Shown piece after piece: positions 1 to 7,242 of a DNA stretch of 64,000 bases. Both the position numbers and the translations under genes were made by a program. Every line of letters begins with the position of its first letter. The first letter of the stretch is position 1. This DNA comes from Oscillospiraceae bacterium (GTDB taxonomy: Bacteria; Bacillota; Clostridia; Oscillospirales; Oscillospiraceae). Location: positions 2,914,001-2,978,000 of the forward strand of contig AP025583.1 in the NCBI GenBank assembly GCA_022846095.1. The letters are read 5' to 3'. Below the pieces are notes generated by a model. The model was given only the letters and a program-made list of their open reading frames with translations. It was not told the origin of the DNA and did not search any database.

Positions 1-613
1 GGGTGGCCGCGGGAGTGGGGGTGGGGGTAGGGGTGGGCGTGGGGCTGGGCTGGGGCTCCAGGCTGCGCATGTACACATTGTAGCGGCGATCCATGGAGGA
101 GCGGGCAGAATTTATAAACTGTTCATCCGTCAGCGCCTGTTTCCCATTGGTAATCCGAATTAAAACCTGATGATCATTCACAGGATAATAGGTGTTTGAA
201 AGACCCAGCAGCGTACAGGTCGCCTTCAGCGGAACAAAAATGACGTTGTTGCGCACCACGGCCCGCATATCGTAGTAGTTATATTGGCTGTCCCAGCACA
301 GACCTGCGTCAATATCAAAATACAAATTAATTTGAAGATTATAGATAATAAGAATCGTTCTTCCATCCACAACCGTGGTGCCCGCCGTGGTGCCCAGATT
401 CACTCCTGTGCTGTCCTTATCAAAGACCGAACTTGCTACATATGTTGAGAAATCAATCAAAATAGGCATGGTAGCCGGGTTAATCTGTTCTCCGTCTGCA
501 AATTTGTCGTTCACGGCCATATGGTACACCAAACTACTGGCCGCGTGGGTGGCCGGCAGCACCAGCACAAGGCAGAGCGCCGCCGCGCACAGCGCCGCAA
601 TCCATTTTTTCAT
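1..613 (-). CDS. Secreted copper-amine-oxidase-N-like stalk domain protein (partial, runs off the left edge)
   Basis: The frame reads from an ATG at 613 down to base 1 with no stop, so the C-terminus lies outside the window. An AAAGGGGGC ribosome site sits just upstream. The product starts with a signal peptide (MKKWIAALCAAALCLVLVLP, cut near THA). A domain of about 140 residues follows, with the pattern of the copper amine oxidase N-terminal-like 'stalk' domain: MAVNDK near its start, then VFVPLKA-type strands (NNVIFVPLKATCTLLGL). From about residue 180 a Pro/Thr linker (PSPTPTPTPTP) begins, which normally joins the stalk to another extracellular domain. This domain is common in secreted proteins of Clostridia; its binding role here is unknown. 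Confidence 0.8.
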   Translation of the reverse strand, partial: MKKWIAALCAAALCLVLVLPATHAASSLVYHMAVNDKFADGEQINPATMPILIDFSTYVASSVFDKDSTGVNLGTTAGTTVVDGRTILIIYNLQINLYFDIDAGLCWDSQYNYYDMRAVVRNNVIFVPLKATCTLLGLSNTYYPVNDHQVLIRITNGKQALTDEQFINSARSSMDRRYNVYMRSLEPQPSPTPTPTPTPTPAAT

Positions 614-651
614 CCGCCCGCCCCCTTTCGCCATTGTGCGCCTATACTGCA

Positions 652-680
652 ATTATAGCATGGCGGGCGGGCGAGGTAAA
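652..680 (-). promoter_or_regulatory. Sigma-A type promoter for the stalk-domain protein
   Basis: On the minus strand TTTACC (680-675) and a perfect TATAAT (657-652) are 17 bases apart, about 40 bases before the start codon at 613. Confidence 0.5.
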
Positions 681-773
681 GTGCCAAGAACTTACCGCCT
701 GCGCCGTCCGCAGGGGCGGCGCGGATCAAATACGGCGGTTTTTTGCCCGCCCGGCGGGCAAACTATCCCCGGG

Positions 774-953
774 GTGATTGAATTGACGTATCAGGATTTA
801 TATGCGCTGTTTGAGCGCGAGCCCGCGGCAAAGCGGTATTTTGACGCGCTGCCCGACTATGTCCAGGACCACATCTGCACCCGGGCCGGGAGCGTCAACT
901 CCCTGGAGAGCCTCCGGGACTACGCCGAGAACCTGACCCGCGGCGACGGTTAG
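774..953 (+). CDS. Small conserved-looking hypothetical protein (59 aa)
   Basis: A GTG-started frame encodes 59 residues rich in acidic and aromatic residues (LTYQDLYALFEREPAAKRYF, then LPDYVQDHI and a C-terminal DYAENLTRGDG). It has no membrane segment and no family I can name. TTG at 783 is an alternative start; no strong ribosome site is visible. It is the first of three tiny genes packed head to tail with 10-12 base gaps, ending in one terminator. The protein-like composition and the packing argue for a real gene. The longer upstream extension of the same frame runs antisense through the stalk protein gene and is not credible. Confidence 0.55.
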   Translation: MIELTYQDLYALFEREPAAKRYFDALPDYVQDHICTRAGSVNSLESLRDYAENLTRGDG

Positions 954-965
954 GGGGTGCAGGAA

Positions 966-1100
966 ATGCCGAAGGACAGCCAGCCCGACAACAAGCGCGC
1001 GCGCATGGAGAAGTGCAAGGGGCAGACCCCGATAACCCGCGAAAACCAGAACCAGAACCGCAACGCCAAGAAGCAGTCGGCGCAGCACAACGACGTATGA
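966..1100 (+). CDS. Very small basic Asn/Gln/Lys-rich protein (44 aa)
   Basis: The ATG at 966 opens a 44-codon frame of strongly polar composition (MPKDSQPDNKRARMEKCKG, then NQNQNRNAKKQ), with a single Cys. This resembles the small, disordered, basic proteins of spores and stress responses in Firmicutes, but I cannot assign it to a named SASP family. It starts 12 bases after the previous stop, and the next gene starts 10 bases after its own stop, so the three are probably cotranscribed. Confidence 0.5.
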   Translation: MPKDSQPDNKRARMEKCKGQTPITRENQNQNRNAKKQSAQHNDV

Positions 1101-1110
1101 GGTGATTCAA

Positions 1111-1242
1111 ATGGCAAAACAGGGCATGAAGCGCCCGGAAGTGACCCACACCCAGCCCCGCAACGACGTAAAGCCCGTCCCCGAGATCCAGGGCAGGGCC
1201 AAGACCACCAAAGAGAAGGCCAAGCCCATCACCGAGCCCTGA
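1111..1242 (+). CDS. Very small basic protein, possibly spore-associated (43 aa)
   Basis: The ATG at 1111 encodes 43 residues with the pattern MAKQGMKRPEVTHTQPRND, followed by a Lys/Thr-rich tail (KTTKEKAKP). It is hydrophilic, has no Cys and no membrane segment. A short GGTGA stands before the start. The composition is like small spore or nucleoid-associated peptides of Clostridia; that role is a guess from composition. An intrinsic terminator follows seven bases after the stop and closes the three-gene cluster. Confidence 0.55.
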   Translation: MAKQGMKRPEVTHTQPRNDVKPVPEIQGRAKTTKEKAKPITEP

Positions 1243-1248
1243 TCTCCC

Positions 1249-1277
1249 GCCCGCCCCGCCAGGGGCGGGCTTTTTTT
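1249..1277 (+). terminator. Intrinsic terminator after the three small genes
   Basis: GCCCGCCCC pairs with GGGGCGGGC across a short loop and is followed by a run of seven T. Confidence 0.85.
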
Positions 1278-1292
1278 CACCGCCGGGCCCGA

Positions 1293-1321
1293 TTGACACC
1301 GCCAGGGCCTACCTATATAAT
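1293..1321 (+). promoter_or_regulatory. Consensus sigma-A promoter for the DUF4342/two-component operon
   Basis: Perfect TTGACA (1293-1298) and perfect TATAAT (1316-1321) are separated by 17 bases. The leader to the first start codon is about 100 bases and holds no ORF I would call. Confidence 0.85.
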
Positions 1322-1428
1322 GGAGCTGCAACCAAGTTTAATGCGTTTTTAAGAAAGCCTAAATTCCATTTTAGCGCCCTTCGGGTATACTGGGTTATGA
1401 AAATAAGCAGCGAAGGGATGTGTCCATC

Positions 1429-2019
1429 ATGGCGATAACGCTGGAAGAGGTTGAAAAGCTGCGGGAAAAGGCCGACGTATCCTACGAGGAGGCCAAGGCC
1501 GCGCTGGAGGAGAGCCGCGGCGATCTGCTGGAGGCCCTCATCGCCCTGGAGCGCCGGGGCAGGACGAAAAACGCCGGGCGGGGCGGCTACTTCACCACCC
1601 GCCCCGGCGCGCAGGAGGAGCCCGGTCCCGCGCCCGGCCCCGCGCGCCCCTACCCCACCCCCGTCTACCGGGGCGAGGGCAGGAAGGAGCGCAGCCACGG
1701 CAGCTTCTGGGATCAGCTCCGGGAGCTGCTGCGGGCGGGCTTCCGGGCCCTGCGCCCGGGCAACCAGTTCGAGGTGTGGCGGCGCGGGGAGATGATGACC
1801 TCGGTGCCCGTGGTCATCCTTATCATCCTGGTGGTGGTGGCCTTCTGGATCAGCGTGCCCCTCATTATCACGGGGCTCTTCTTCGGCTGCCGCTACCGCT
1901 TCTCCGGCCCCGACCTGCCGGAGGACACCATCAACAGCGCCATGGGCGCCGTGTCCGACACGGTGGACGGCGTGGTGGACGAGGTCAAGCGCGAGTTTAA
2001 CAAGCACAATAAACGGTAG
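1429..2019 (+). CDS. DUF4342 protein with N-terminal UBA-like domain
   Basis: The product is 196 aa. Residues 1-45 form a UBA/TS-N-like helical bundle (ITLEEVEKLREKADVSYEEA, then LLEALIALERRG). A Pro-rich linker follows at about 55-85. The C-terminal part from about 95 has the DUF4342 pattern: an amphipathic segment (LLRAGFRALRPGNQFEVWRR) and a hydrophobic helix (VPVVILIILVVVAFWISVPL). ATG 1429 is chosen over GTG 1420 because GAAGGGA (1412-1418) is correctly spaced only for 1429. Function is unknown. It precedes a response regulator by 32 bases, and a membrane-surface signalling role linked to that system is a reasonable inference. Confidence 0.8.
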   Translation: MAITLEEVEKLREKADVSYEEAKAALEESRGDLLEALIALERRGRTKNAGRGGYFTTRPGAQEEPGPAPGPARPYPTPVYRGEGRKERSHGSFWDQLRELLRAGFRALRPGNQFEVWRRGEMMTSVPVVILIILVVVAFWISVPLIITGLFFGCRYRFSGPDLPEDTINSAMGAVSDTVDGVVDEVKREFNKHNKR

Positions 2020-2051
2020 GGCGGCGCGCCCGCCGGGTGGAGGGAATTGGC

Positions 2052-2741
2052 ATGGCGGAGAGGATCCTGCTGGTGGAGGACGAGGAGAAGCTGGCCCGCA
2101 TGGTGGAGCTGGAGCTGGTGTACGAGGGCTACGAGGTGGAAAAGGCCTTCGACGGCCGCGCGGGGCTGGATATGGCCCTGTCCGGGAAATTTGACCTGGT
2201 GCTGCTGGACATCATGCTCCCGGCCCTCTCCGGCATGGAGGTGCTGCGCCGCCTGCGGCGGGAGAGCCAGATGCCGGTCATCATGCTCACCGCCCGGGAC
2301 ACGGTGGTGGATAAGGTCTCCGGCCTGGACTCCGGCGCCGACGACTATATCACAAAGCCCTTCGCCATTGAGGAGCTGTTGGCCCGCATCCGGGCCACGC
2401 TGCGCAAAAAGCCCGCCGTCCACGCCCTGGAGCCCGAGCCCGCCGTGCTCTCCGCCGGGCCGTTGGTGCTGGACCCGGAGCGCCACGAGGTAATCGTGCG
2501 CGGGGAGCACGTGGAGCTGACGCGGCGGGAGTTCGACCTGCTGCGCTACCTGCTGGAGAACAAGGAGCGGGTCATCTCCCGGGAATCCCTGCTGGACAAC
2601 GTGTGGGGCTTCGACTTCGTGGGGGAGACCAACGCGGTGGACGTGTATATCCGCTTCCTGCGCTCCAAAATCGACGAGCGCTTCGACATCAAGCTCATTC
2701 ACACCGTGCGGGGCGTGGGCTACGTCATCCGCGACGAGTAG
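2052..2741 (+). CDS. OmpR/PhoB-family response regulator
   Basis: The product is 229 aa, a typical length for the family. The receiver domain (1-120) has the acidic pair E9/D10, the phosphoacceptor D53 (LLDIMLP), T80 and K102 (ITKPF). A winged-helix DNA-binding domain follows at about 130-228 (LTRREFDLLRYLLENKE, RVISRESLLDNVWG, HTVRGVGYVI). ATG 2052 is preferred because GGAGGGA lies 7 bases upstream. Its partner kinase is three genes downstream at 3950, with two flavoprotein genes between them. The signal and target genes are not visible from sequence. Confidence 0.95.
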   Translation: MAERILLVEDEEKLARMVELELVYEGYEVEKAFDGRAGLDMALSGKFDLVLLDIMLPALSGMEVLRRLRRESQMPVIMLTARDTVVDKVSGLDSGADDYITKPFAIEELLARIRATLRKKPAVHALEPEPAVLSAGPLVLDPERHEVIVRGEHVELTRREFDLLRYLLENKERVISRESLLDNVWGFDFVGETNAVDVYIRFLRSKIDERFDIKLIHTVRGVGYVIRDE

Positions 2742-2752
2742 GAGGATTTTTT

Positions 2753-3250
2753 ATGGGCCGTGTATCGGCTGTCGTTTACACCAGCAACACCGGCTTTACC
2801 GCCCGGTACGCGGAAATGCTGGGCCGCGCCGCCGGGCTGCCCGTGTTTGACCTGAAGGGCCCCTCCCTGCCGGAGCGGGGATCGGACGTGATCTACCTGG
2901 GCTGGCTGTGCGCCGGGGGCGTCAAGGGGCTGAAAAAGGCCCTGCGCCGCTGGGATGTGCGGGCGGTCTGCGCCGTGGGCCTGGCCCCGGACGACCCGGC
3001 CTACGCCGCCAAGGTGGCGGCCGACAACCATCTGGAGGGCCAATCGTTGTTTTACCTGCGCGGCGGCTACAGCCCCGAGCGCCTGAGCGGGCTCTACGGG
3101 CTTATCATGAAGCCCATGTCCAGGATGGTGGCGCGCGCGCCCGCCGAGGATGCGGGCGCCCAGGCCATGCGGGAGGCTTTCGCACAGGGCGGGGACTGGG
3201 TCTCGGAGCAGCGCCTCGCCCCCGTGCTGGATTGGCTGGCGCAGCCGTGA
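2753..3250 (+). CDS. Flavodoxin-domain protein
   Basis: The product is 165 aa and starts with a flavodoxin-type phosphate-binding loop (AVVYTSNTGFTARYAEMLG). Later strands and loops fit a flavodoxin fold (DVIYLGWLCAGGVKG and AVCAVGLAP). It resembles the HemG-like flavodoxin_5 group more than electron-carrier flavodoxins, but the match is loose. Start ATG 2753 follows GGAGG immediately after the regulator's stop codon. The end overlaps the next gene by four bases (GTGA), so the two flavoproteins are translationally coupled. FMN binding is inferred from the loop; the redox partner is unknown. Confidence 0.75.
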   Translation: MGRVSAVVYTSNTGFTARYAEMLGRAAGLPVFDLKGPSLPERGSDVIYLGWLCAGGVKGLKKALRRWDVRAVCAVGLAPDDPAYAAKVAADNHLEGQSLFYLRGGYSPERLSGLYGLIMKPMSRMVARAPAEDAGAQAMREAFAQGGDWVSEQRLAPVLDWLAQP

Positions 3251-3990
3251 GGGTCGCCGTTTTTTATGGGAACAACCGCCACGGCACCACCTGGAAGCTG
3301 ACCCAGATCTTCCTGTCCGCCCTGGCGGCGCAGGAGGTCACGGAATTTTTCCTGCCCCGGGACATGGACGCGCCCTGCACCGGCTGTATGCGGTGCATCG
3401 CCGGGGAGGAGGCGCTTTGCCCCCACGCGGGGCGCATGGCCCCCCTGCGCGCGGCCATGGAGCGCGCCGACCTTATCGTGCTGGCCAGCCCCGTGTACGT
3501 GATGGGCCCCTCGGGGGCCATGAAGAGTTTTTTGGACCACCTGGCCTGGACTTGGATGGTCCACCGCCCGCAGGAGGCCATGTTCTCCAAGGTGGGGGTG
3601 GTGATCTCCACCGCCGCCGGGCCCTGCACCGGGAAGGTGAAGCGGGCGCTGAAGGAACAATTTTACTACTGGGGCGCCGCCCGCACCTACGCCTGGGGCG
3701 AGGCGGTGGGCGGCGGCTGGGACTACCTGGCCCCCGGACGCAGGGCCGCGCTGGAGCGCCGTGCCGCCCGGCTGGCGGGGAAATGTGCCCGCGCCGCGGG
3801 CCGCGCCAAGCCCGGGCCCGCCACCCGGGCCTTCTTCACCTTTATGGTGCACATGCAGCGCCGGGGCTGGAGCGGGCAGGAGCGGGACTACTGGGCCGCC
3901 CAGGGCTGGATGGACGGGGCGAGGCCCTGGCGACAAGGAGGAAGCAACCATGGCAAGGAAAAAAGCGACCAAGCCGCCCGGACGGATTAA
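3247..3990 (+). CDS. Iron-sulfur flavoprotein / NADPH-dependent FMN reductase family protein
   Basis: The product is 247 aa and starts at a GTG overlapping the previous stop. The N-terminus is a flavodoxin-like FMN loop (VAVFYGNNRHGTTWKLTQ). A compact cysteine cluster, C44-x2-C47-x2-C50-x7-C58, is the pattern of the iron-sulfur flavoprotein (Isf) family, where it holds a 4Fe-4S cluster beside FMN. The segment DLIVLASPVYVMGPSGAMK is typical of the fold. The last 41 bases overlap the start of the histidine kinase gene. Its position between regulator and kinase suggests redox sensing or a redox output of this two-component system, which is inference. Confidence 0.8.
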   Translation: MRVAVFYGNNRHGTTWKLTQIFLSALAAQEVTEFFLPRDMDAPCTGCMRCIAGEEALCPHAGRMAPLRAAMERADLIVLASPVYVMGPSGAMKSFLDHLAWTWMVHRPQEAMFSKVGVVISTAAGPCTGKVKRALKEQFYYWGAARTYAWGEAVGGGWDYLAPGRRAALERRAARLAGKCARAAGRAKPGPATRAFFTFMVHMQRRGWSGQERDYWAAQGWMDGARPWRQGGSNHGKEKSDQAARTD

Positions 3991-5461
3991 GTCCTCCATC
4001 GTACTGCGGCTCAACACCCGGCTCTTCTTCCGCCTGCTGGGCATCTACCTGGGCATGGATCTGCTGCTCACCGTGCTCTTCTGCGGCGGCATGATCTTCT
4101 GGGCGGAGAACCAGGTGGCCGGCATCGCCGCCCTGGTGGACGAGCGGGGGGTGCCCTCCGCCGAGGCCACCCAGTGGATGCAGGCGGGGGACTACACCGT
4201 CACCGCCGGGGACGTGGAGGCCGAGGGTATCCACCTGCCCCGCTGGATGCCCACGCCGGAGCAGACGGCGGAGGGGGAGCGCTACCTCAACCCGGGGGAG
4301 ATCAACCTCTTTTCCCTGCTGGCCATCTACACCGGGGGCACCACCAGCTACACGCTGACCATGCCCAACGGCGCCGCGCCCTACGCCATCACCCTGGATC
4401 TGGAGGGGCCGGTGACGCTGGCGGTCTTCGGGCTGCGCATTCTGCTGATCTGCCAGCTGGTGAGCCTGATTACCAACCTCTTTAAAAACGCGGGCACCAT
4501 CAAAAAGACCCTGCGGCCCATTCAGGAGCTGGCGGCGGCGGCGGCCAAGCTGGGCCACGCCGGGAGCATGTCCCCCGAGGAGCTGCGGGCGCTGGCGGGC
4601 AAGCTGGACGAGATCAACGCCACCCACCTGGACAAGCGTATCTCGGTGCCCGGCACCCAGAAGGAGCTGAAAACCCTGGCGGAGGCCATCAACGCCATGC
4701 TGGACCGGATCAACGAGGCCTACCGCTCCCAGATGCGCTTCGTCTCCGACGCCTCCCACGAGCTGCGCACCCCCATCGCGGTCATCCAGGGGTACGCCAA
4801 CCTGCTTAACCGCTGGGGCAAGGACGACCCCGCCACCCGGCAGGAGGCCATCGACGCCATCCGGCAGGAGGCCGACTCCATGAAGGAGCTGGTGGAACAG
4901 CTCCTGTTCCTGGCCCGGGGCGACAACGACTCCATGCACATCGAGATGGAGCTCTTCGACCTGACCGAGGTGGCCTCCGAGGTGCTGCGGGAGACCGAGA
5001 TGATCGACCAGACCCACGCCTTCACCGCCTCCTGGGACGGGGCCATCCCCGTGTTCGCGGACATCGGGCTTATCAAGCAGGCCCTGCGCATCCTGGTGGA
5101 CAACTCCATCAAGTACACCCCGGCGGGGGGCAAGATCGCCCTCACCGCAGGCGTGTCGGAGGGGGTGGCCAAGCTCAGCGTGCAGGACGAGGGCCAGGGC
5201 ATTGACCCCCAGGCCCTGCCCCACATCTTCGACCGCTTCTACCGCACCGACGAGAGCCGGGCCCGCCAGACCGGCGGCACCGGCCTGGGGCTGGCCATCG
5301 CCAAGTGGATCGTGGACCGCCACGGCGGCTGGTTCGAGGTGCGCTCCTGGGAGCACGTGGGCACCCGCATGACGATCGTCCTGCCCCTCAACGAGGCGGC
5401 GGGGGGCGGCGACGAGCCCGAAATCCCCAGCCAGGGGCAGGAGCCGCGCAAGACCGCGTAA
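3950..5461 (+). CDS. Membrane sensor histidine kinase
   Basis: The product is 503 aa. A basic N-terminus is followed by a first membrane helix (about 26-50), an external sensor region (about 53-153), a second helix (about 154-177) and a HAMP-like linker. The HisKA box (SDASHELRTPIAVI) carries phospho-acceptor H270. The ATPase domain has the N box (N385), G1 box (DEGQGI, D413) and G2 box (GTGLGL, 443-448). ATG 3950 lies behind AAGGAGG. The external region matches no sensor family I recognise. It is the partner of the regulator at 2052, by operon and by class. A strong terminator follows. Confidence 0.93.
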   Translation: MARKKATKPPGRIKSSIVLRLNTRLFFRLLGIYLGMDLLLTVLFCGGMIFWAENQVAGIAALVDERGVPSAEATQWMQAGDYTVTAGDVEAEGIHLPRWMPTPEQTAEGERYLNPGEINLFSLLAIYTGGTTSYTLTMPNGAAPYAITLDLEGPVTLAVFGLRILLICQLVSLITNLFKNAGTIKKTLRPIQELAAAAAKLGHAGSMSPEELRALAGKLDEINATHLDKRISVPGTQKELKTLAEAINAMLDRINEAYRSQMRFVSDASHELRTPIAVIQGYANLLNRWGKDDPATRQEAIDAIRQEADSMKELVEQLLFLARGDNDSMHIEMELFDLTEVASEVLRETEMIDQTHAFTASWDGAIPVFADIGLIKQALRILVDNSIKYTPAGGKIALTAGVSEGVAKLSVQDEGQGIDPQALPHIFDRFYRTDESRARQTGGTGLGLAIAKWIVDRHGGWFEVRSWEHVGTRMTIVLPLNEAAGGGDEPEIPSQGQEPRKTA

Positions 5462-5489
5462 CCGCGGGGCAGAACAGGCAGCATTCGCG

Positions 5490-5532
5490 GGAGAGCCGCG
5501 CCGGTCAGAGAACCGGCGCGGCTCTCCTTTTT
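5490..5532 (+). terminator. Intrinsic terminator after the histidine kinase
   Basis: A perfect 16-bp stem (GGAGAGCCGCGCCGGT and its complement) with a 6-base loop is followed by five T. Confidence 0.93.
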
Positions 5533-5557
5533 GTCACCATTCGTCACCCTTTCGTTG

Positions 5558-5586
5558 TTGTACCGGGCGGGCTGAACGGGTAGAAT
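5558..5586 (+). promoter_or_regulatory. Possible promoter for the lipoprotein gene
   Basis: TTGTAC (5558-5563) and TAGAAT (5581-5586) are 17 bases apart, just upstream of the start at 5612. Confidence 0.4.
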
Positions 5587-5611
5587 GGAGGGCAGTTTGG
5601 GAGGGATGTGG

Positions 5612-6544
5612 ATGAAACGGTCCGTATTGCTGTGGTGCCTGGCGCTCTGCCTGCTGGCGGGGTGCGGGGCACGGCCCGCGTCGGCCGCACCCGTGCAGGC
5701 GCCCAGCCCCACGCCCGTCCAAGCGGCCGCAGAGACGCCCGCCGGGCCGGTGGAGGCGATGGCGGAGGCGATGCGCTCGGCCCAGGGGCAGGATTTTTAC
5801 GCCGACGCCGATACGCTGGGGGGCGGGGATCTCAACGGCGTGCCCGGCTTCGCCGAATACACCGGGTACGGCCTTTTGGCACAGCCGCCCGGGCACGTGT
5901 CGCGCTACCGGCGCGCCCTCCTGGACGGGAAGTGGTTTGAGGTATTTGTGGACGAAACGGACTGCGGCGCCCCCGTGGCCGTCCTCATTACCGCCCCCGG
6001 GCCGGGCGGCCCCGTCCAGGAGCTCTCATTGGCGGTGAAAGGGCACATGGCCTGCGGCTGGGACCTGCGCGCCGAGGATCTGAACTTCGACGGCCTGCCG
6101 GACGTAAGCCTGGACCTGGGCGGCGAGCGGGGCGGGCAGCAGTTCCGGGCCGCTCTGCTGTGGGACCCGGAGGCGGAGCGCTACCGGGAGGAGCCGGGGT
6201 TTATGGACATTCCCAGCGCCCTGCCCGACGGGGAGCACCGGCTTTTTTGGGGCGGCTCCGATTTCGCCTTCGGATACTTCTACTCGGCCCACGAGTATGT
6301 GGACGGGGCCCTGACGCAGACCCACGGCATCCGGTGCCAGCCCATAGACGGCGCCGATTGGGGCGCGGGCACCTGCTGTGTGGAGTCCGCGCTGGTGGAC
6401 GGCGCGTGGGTCCAGGTGGGGTACATGGAGTTCCCGGATCTCGGTGGGGCGTACCCCCAGGCCTTCGCCGACTACCGCGCGGCGGGCCCGGCGTGGGAGG
6501 GCTGGAGCTGGTGCAGCCCCTGGGCGTTCTTCCGGGCTGGATAA
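5612..6544 (+). CDS. Secreted lipoprotein of unknown function
   Basis: The product is 310 aa. It begins with a short lipoprotein signal (MKRSVLLWCLALCLLAGCG); the lipobox LLAGC gives a lipidated Cys at about residue 18. A low-complexity Ala/Pro stretch (to about 50) precedes a folded domain. Residues around 160 (DLRAEDLNFDGLPDVSLDLG) look like an FG-GAP/EF-hand-like calcium loop found in cell-surface beta-propellers. The start is placed at ATG 5612, six bases after GGGAGGG. No homologous family is clear. It stands alone between a terminator and a long repeat-bearing gap. Confidence 0.75.
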   Translation: MKRSVLLWCLALCLLAGCGARPASAAPVQAPSPTPVQAAAETPAGPVEAMAEAMRSAQGQDFYADADTLGGGDLNGVPGFAEYTGYGLLAQPPGHVSRYRRALLDGKWFEVFVDETDCGAPVAVLITAPGPGGPVQELSLAVKGHMACGWDLRAEDLNFDGLPDVSLDLGGERGGQQFRAALLWDPEAERYREEPGFMDIPSALPDGEHRLFWGGSDFAFGYFYSAHEYVDGALTQTHGIRCQPIDGADWGAGTCCVESALVDGAWVQVGYMEFPDLGGAYPQAFADYRAAGPAWEGWSWCSPWAFFRAG

Positions 6545-6588
6545 ACACAGCGGACGAGGACACTGCGCCGGCCCGGCGGCTGGCGCGG

Positions 6589-7046
6589 TCAGTCTGTCGG
6601 AAAACCATACCATAGGGATTTTGGGAGGCCCGGCCTCCGGCGGCGGGATTCTTTGCTTGCAAAGAACCCCGGGAAGAAACAACCAGGGCTTCGTTTTTCA
6701 AAGGTGGCTGCGCCCGAATGCATCAGGGTGTCCCCCGGACACCCTGACCCTGGGAACCCAGGGGCCCCGCGGCGGTGCGGTTCAGGTGGCCTGCAAGACC
6801 TGAAAGCGCTCAGGGCTCGGTTCGGCCTGTGCCCTCTGTGAATAGGGCTGCCGCCCCTGCGGCACATGACCCACCCAGACTTGGTAATAGTTGCGGTTCA
6901 ACAGGTGCCTGAAAAGCCGCACGTACTGCCATGCCCCATACAGCGCTTGGCATTCGTAGGGGCCGATGCCCACATCGGCCCGCCGCTCCAGGCCTGTAGG
7001 GGCGATTCACGAATCGCCCGTTCAACATCGCCCGCCTTATCCGCCT
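6589..7046. repeat. Interspersed ~400-base repeat, copy 1, with a conserved reading frame on the minus strand
   Basis: This gap between the lipoprotein and the MBOAT gene is filled by an element whose parts recur at 30200-30575 (inverted) and 61286-61693 (same orientation). Shared blocks include CGGGATTCTTTG near 6650, the GCTCAGGGCTCGGTTCGGCC block near 6810, and two palindromic units near 6960 and 7000. On the minus strand 6973-6782 reads as a 63-codon frame (GTG start) whose C-terminal 50 codons align without gap or stop to copy 3 and in part to copy 2. No transposase is present. The gap from 7047 to 7165 holds nothing else I can name. Confidence 0.8.
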
Positions 7047-7165
7047 AAGCTTAAGCACAACGACTGCATCTTGTGTATCAAATTTCGTTTATCCAGCTTT
7101 TCAACCGGCGCGGTATTCCATGCCCGGAAACTTTTTGCCGCCCCGCGCCGTCTAATCCACAAGCC

Positions 7166-7194
7166 TGTACAAGCGGGGGAAATTTGGATATAAT
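7166..7194 (+). promoter_or_regulatory. Promoter for the MBOAT/DHHW operon
   Basis: TGTACA (7166-7171) and perfect TATAAT (7189-7194) are spaced by 17 bases, about 50 bases before the start codon. Confidence 0.6.
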
Positions 7195-7242
7195 ACAATG
7201 TCCGGATGCCCGCCGGGCGGATTTTTGAAAGCAGGTGAGCGG

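Noticed and set aside
375-953. A 192-codon plus-strand frame starting inside the stalk-protein gene
   Set aside because: Its first half is antisense to a credible secreted protein; only the last 59 codons look like a gene.
6589-7046. The interspersed repeat considered as an insertion sequence
   Set aside because: No transposase, no clear terminal inverted repeats or target duplication; only a short conserved frame is present.
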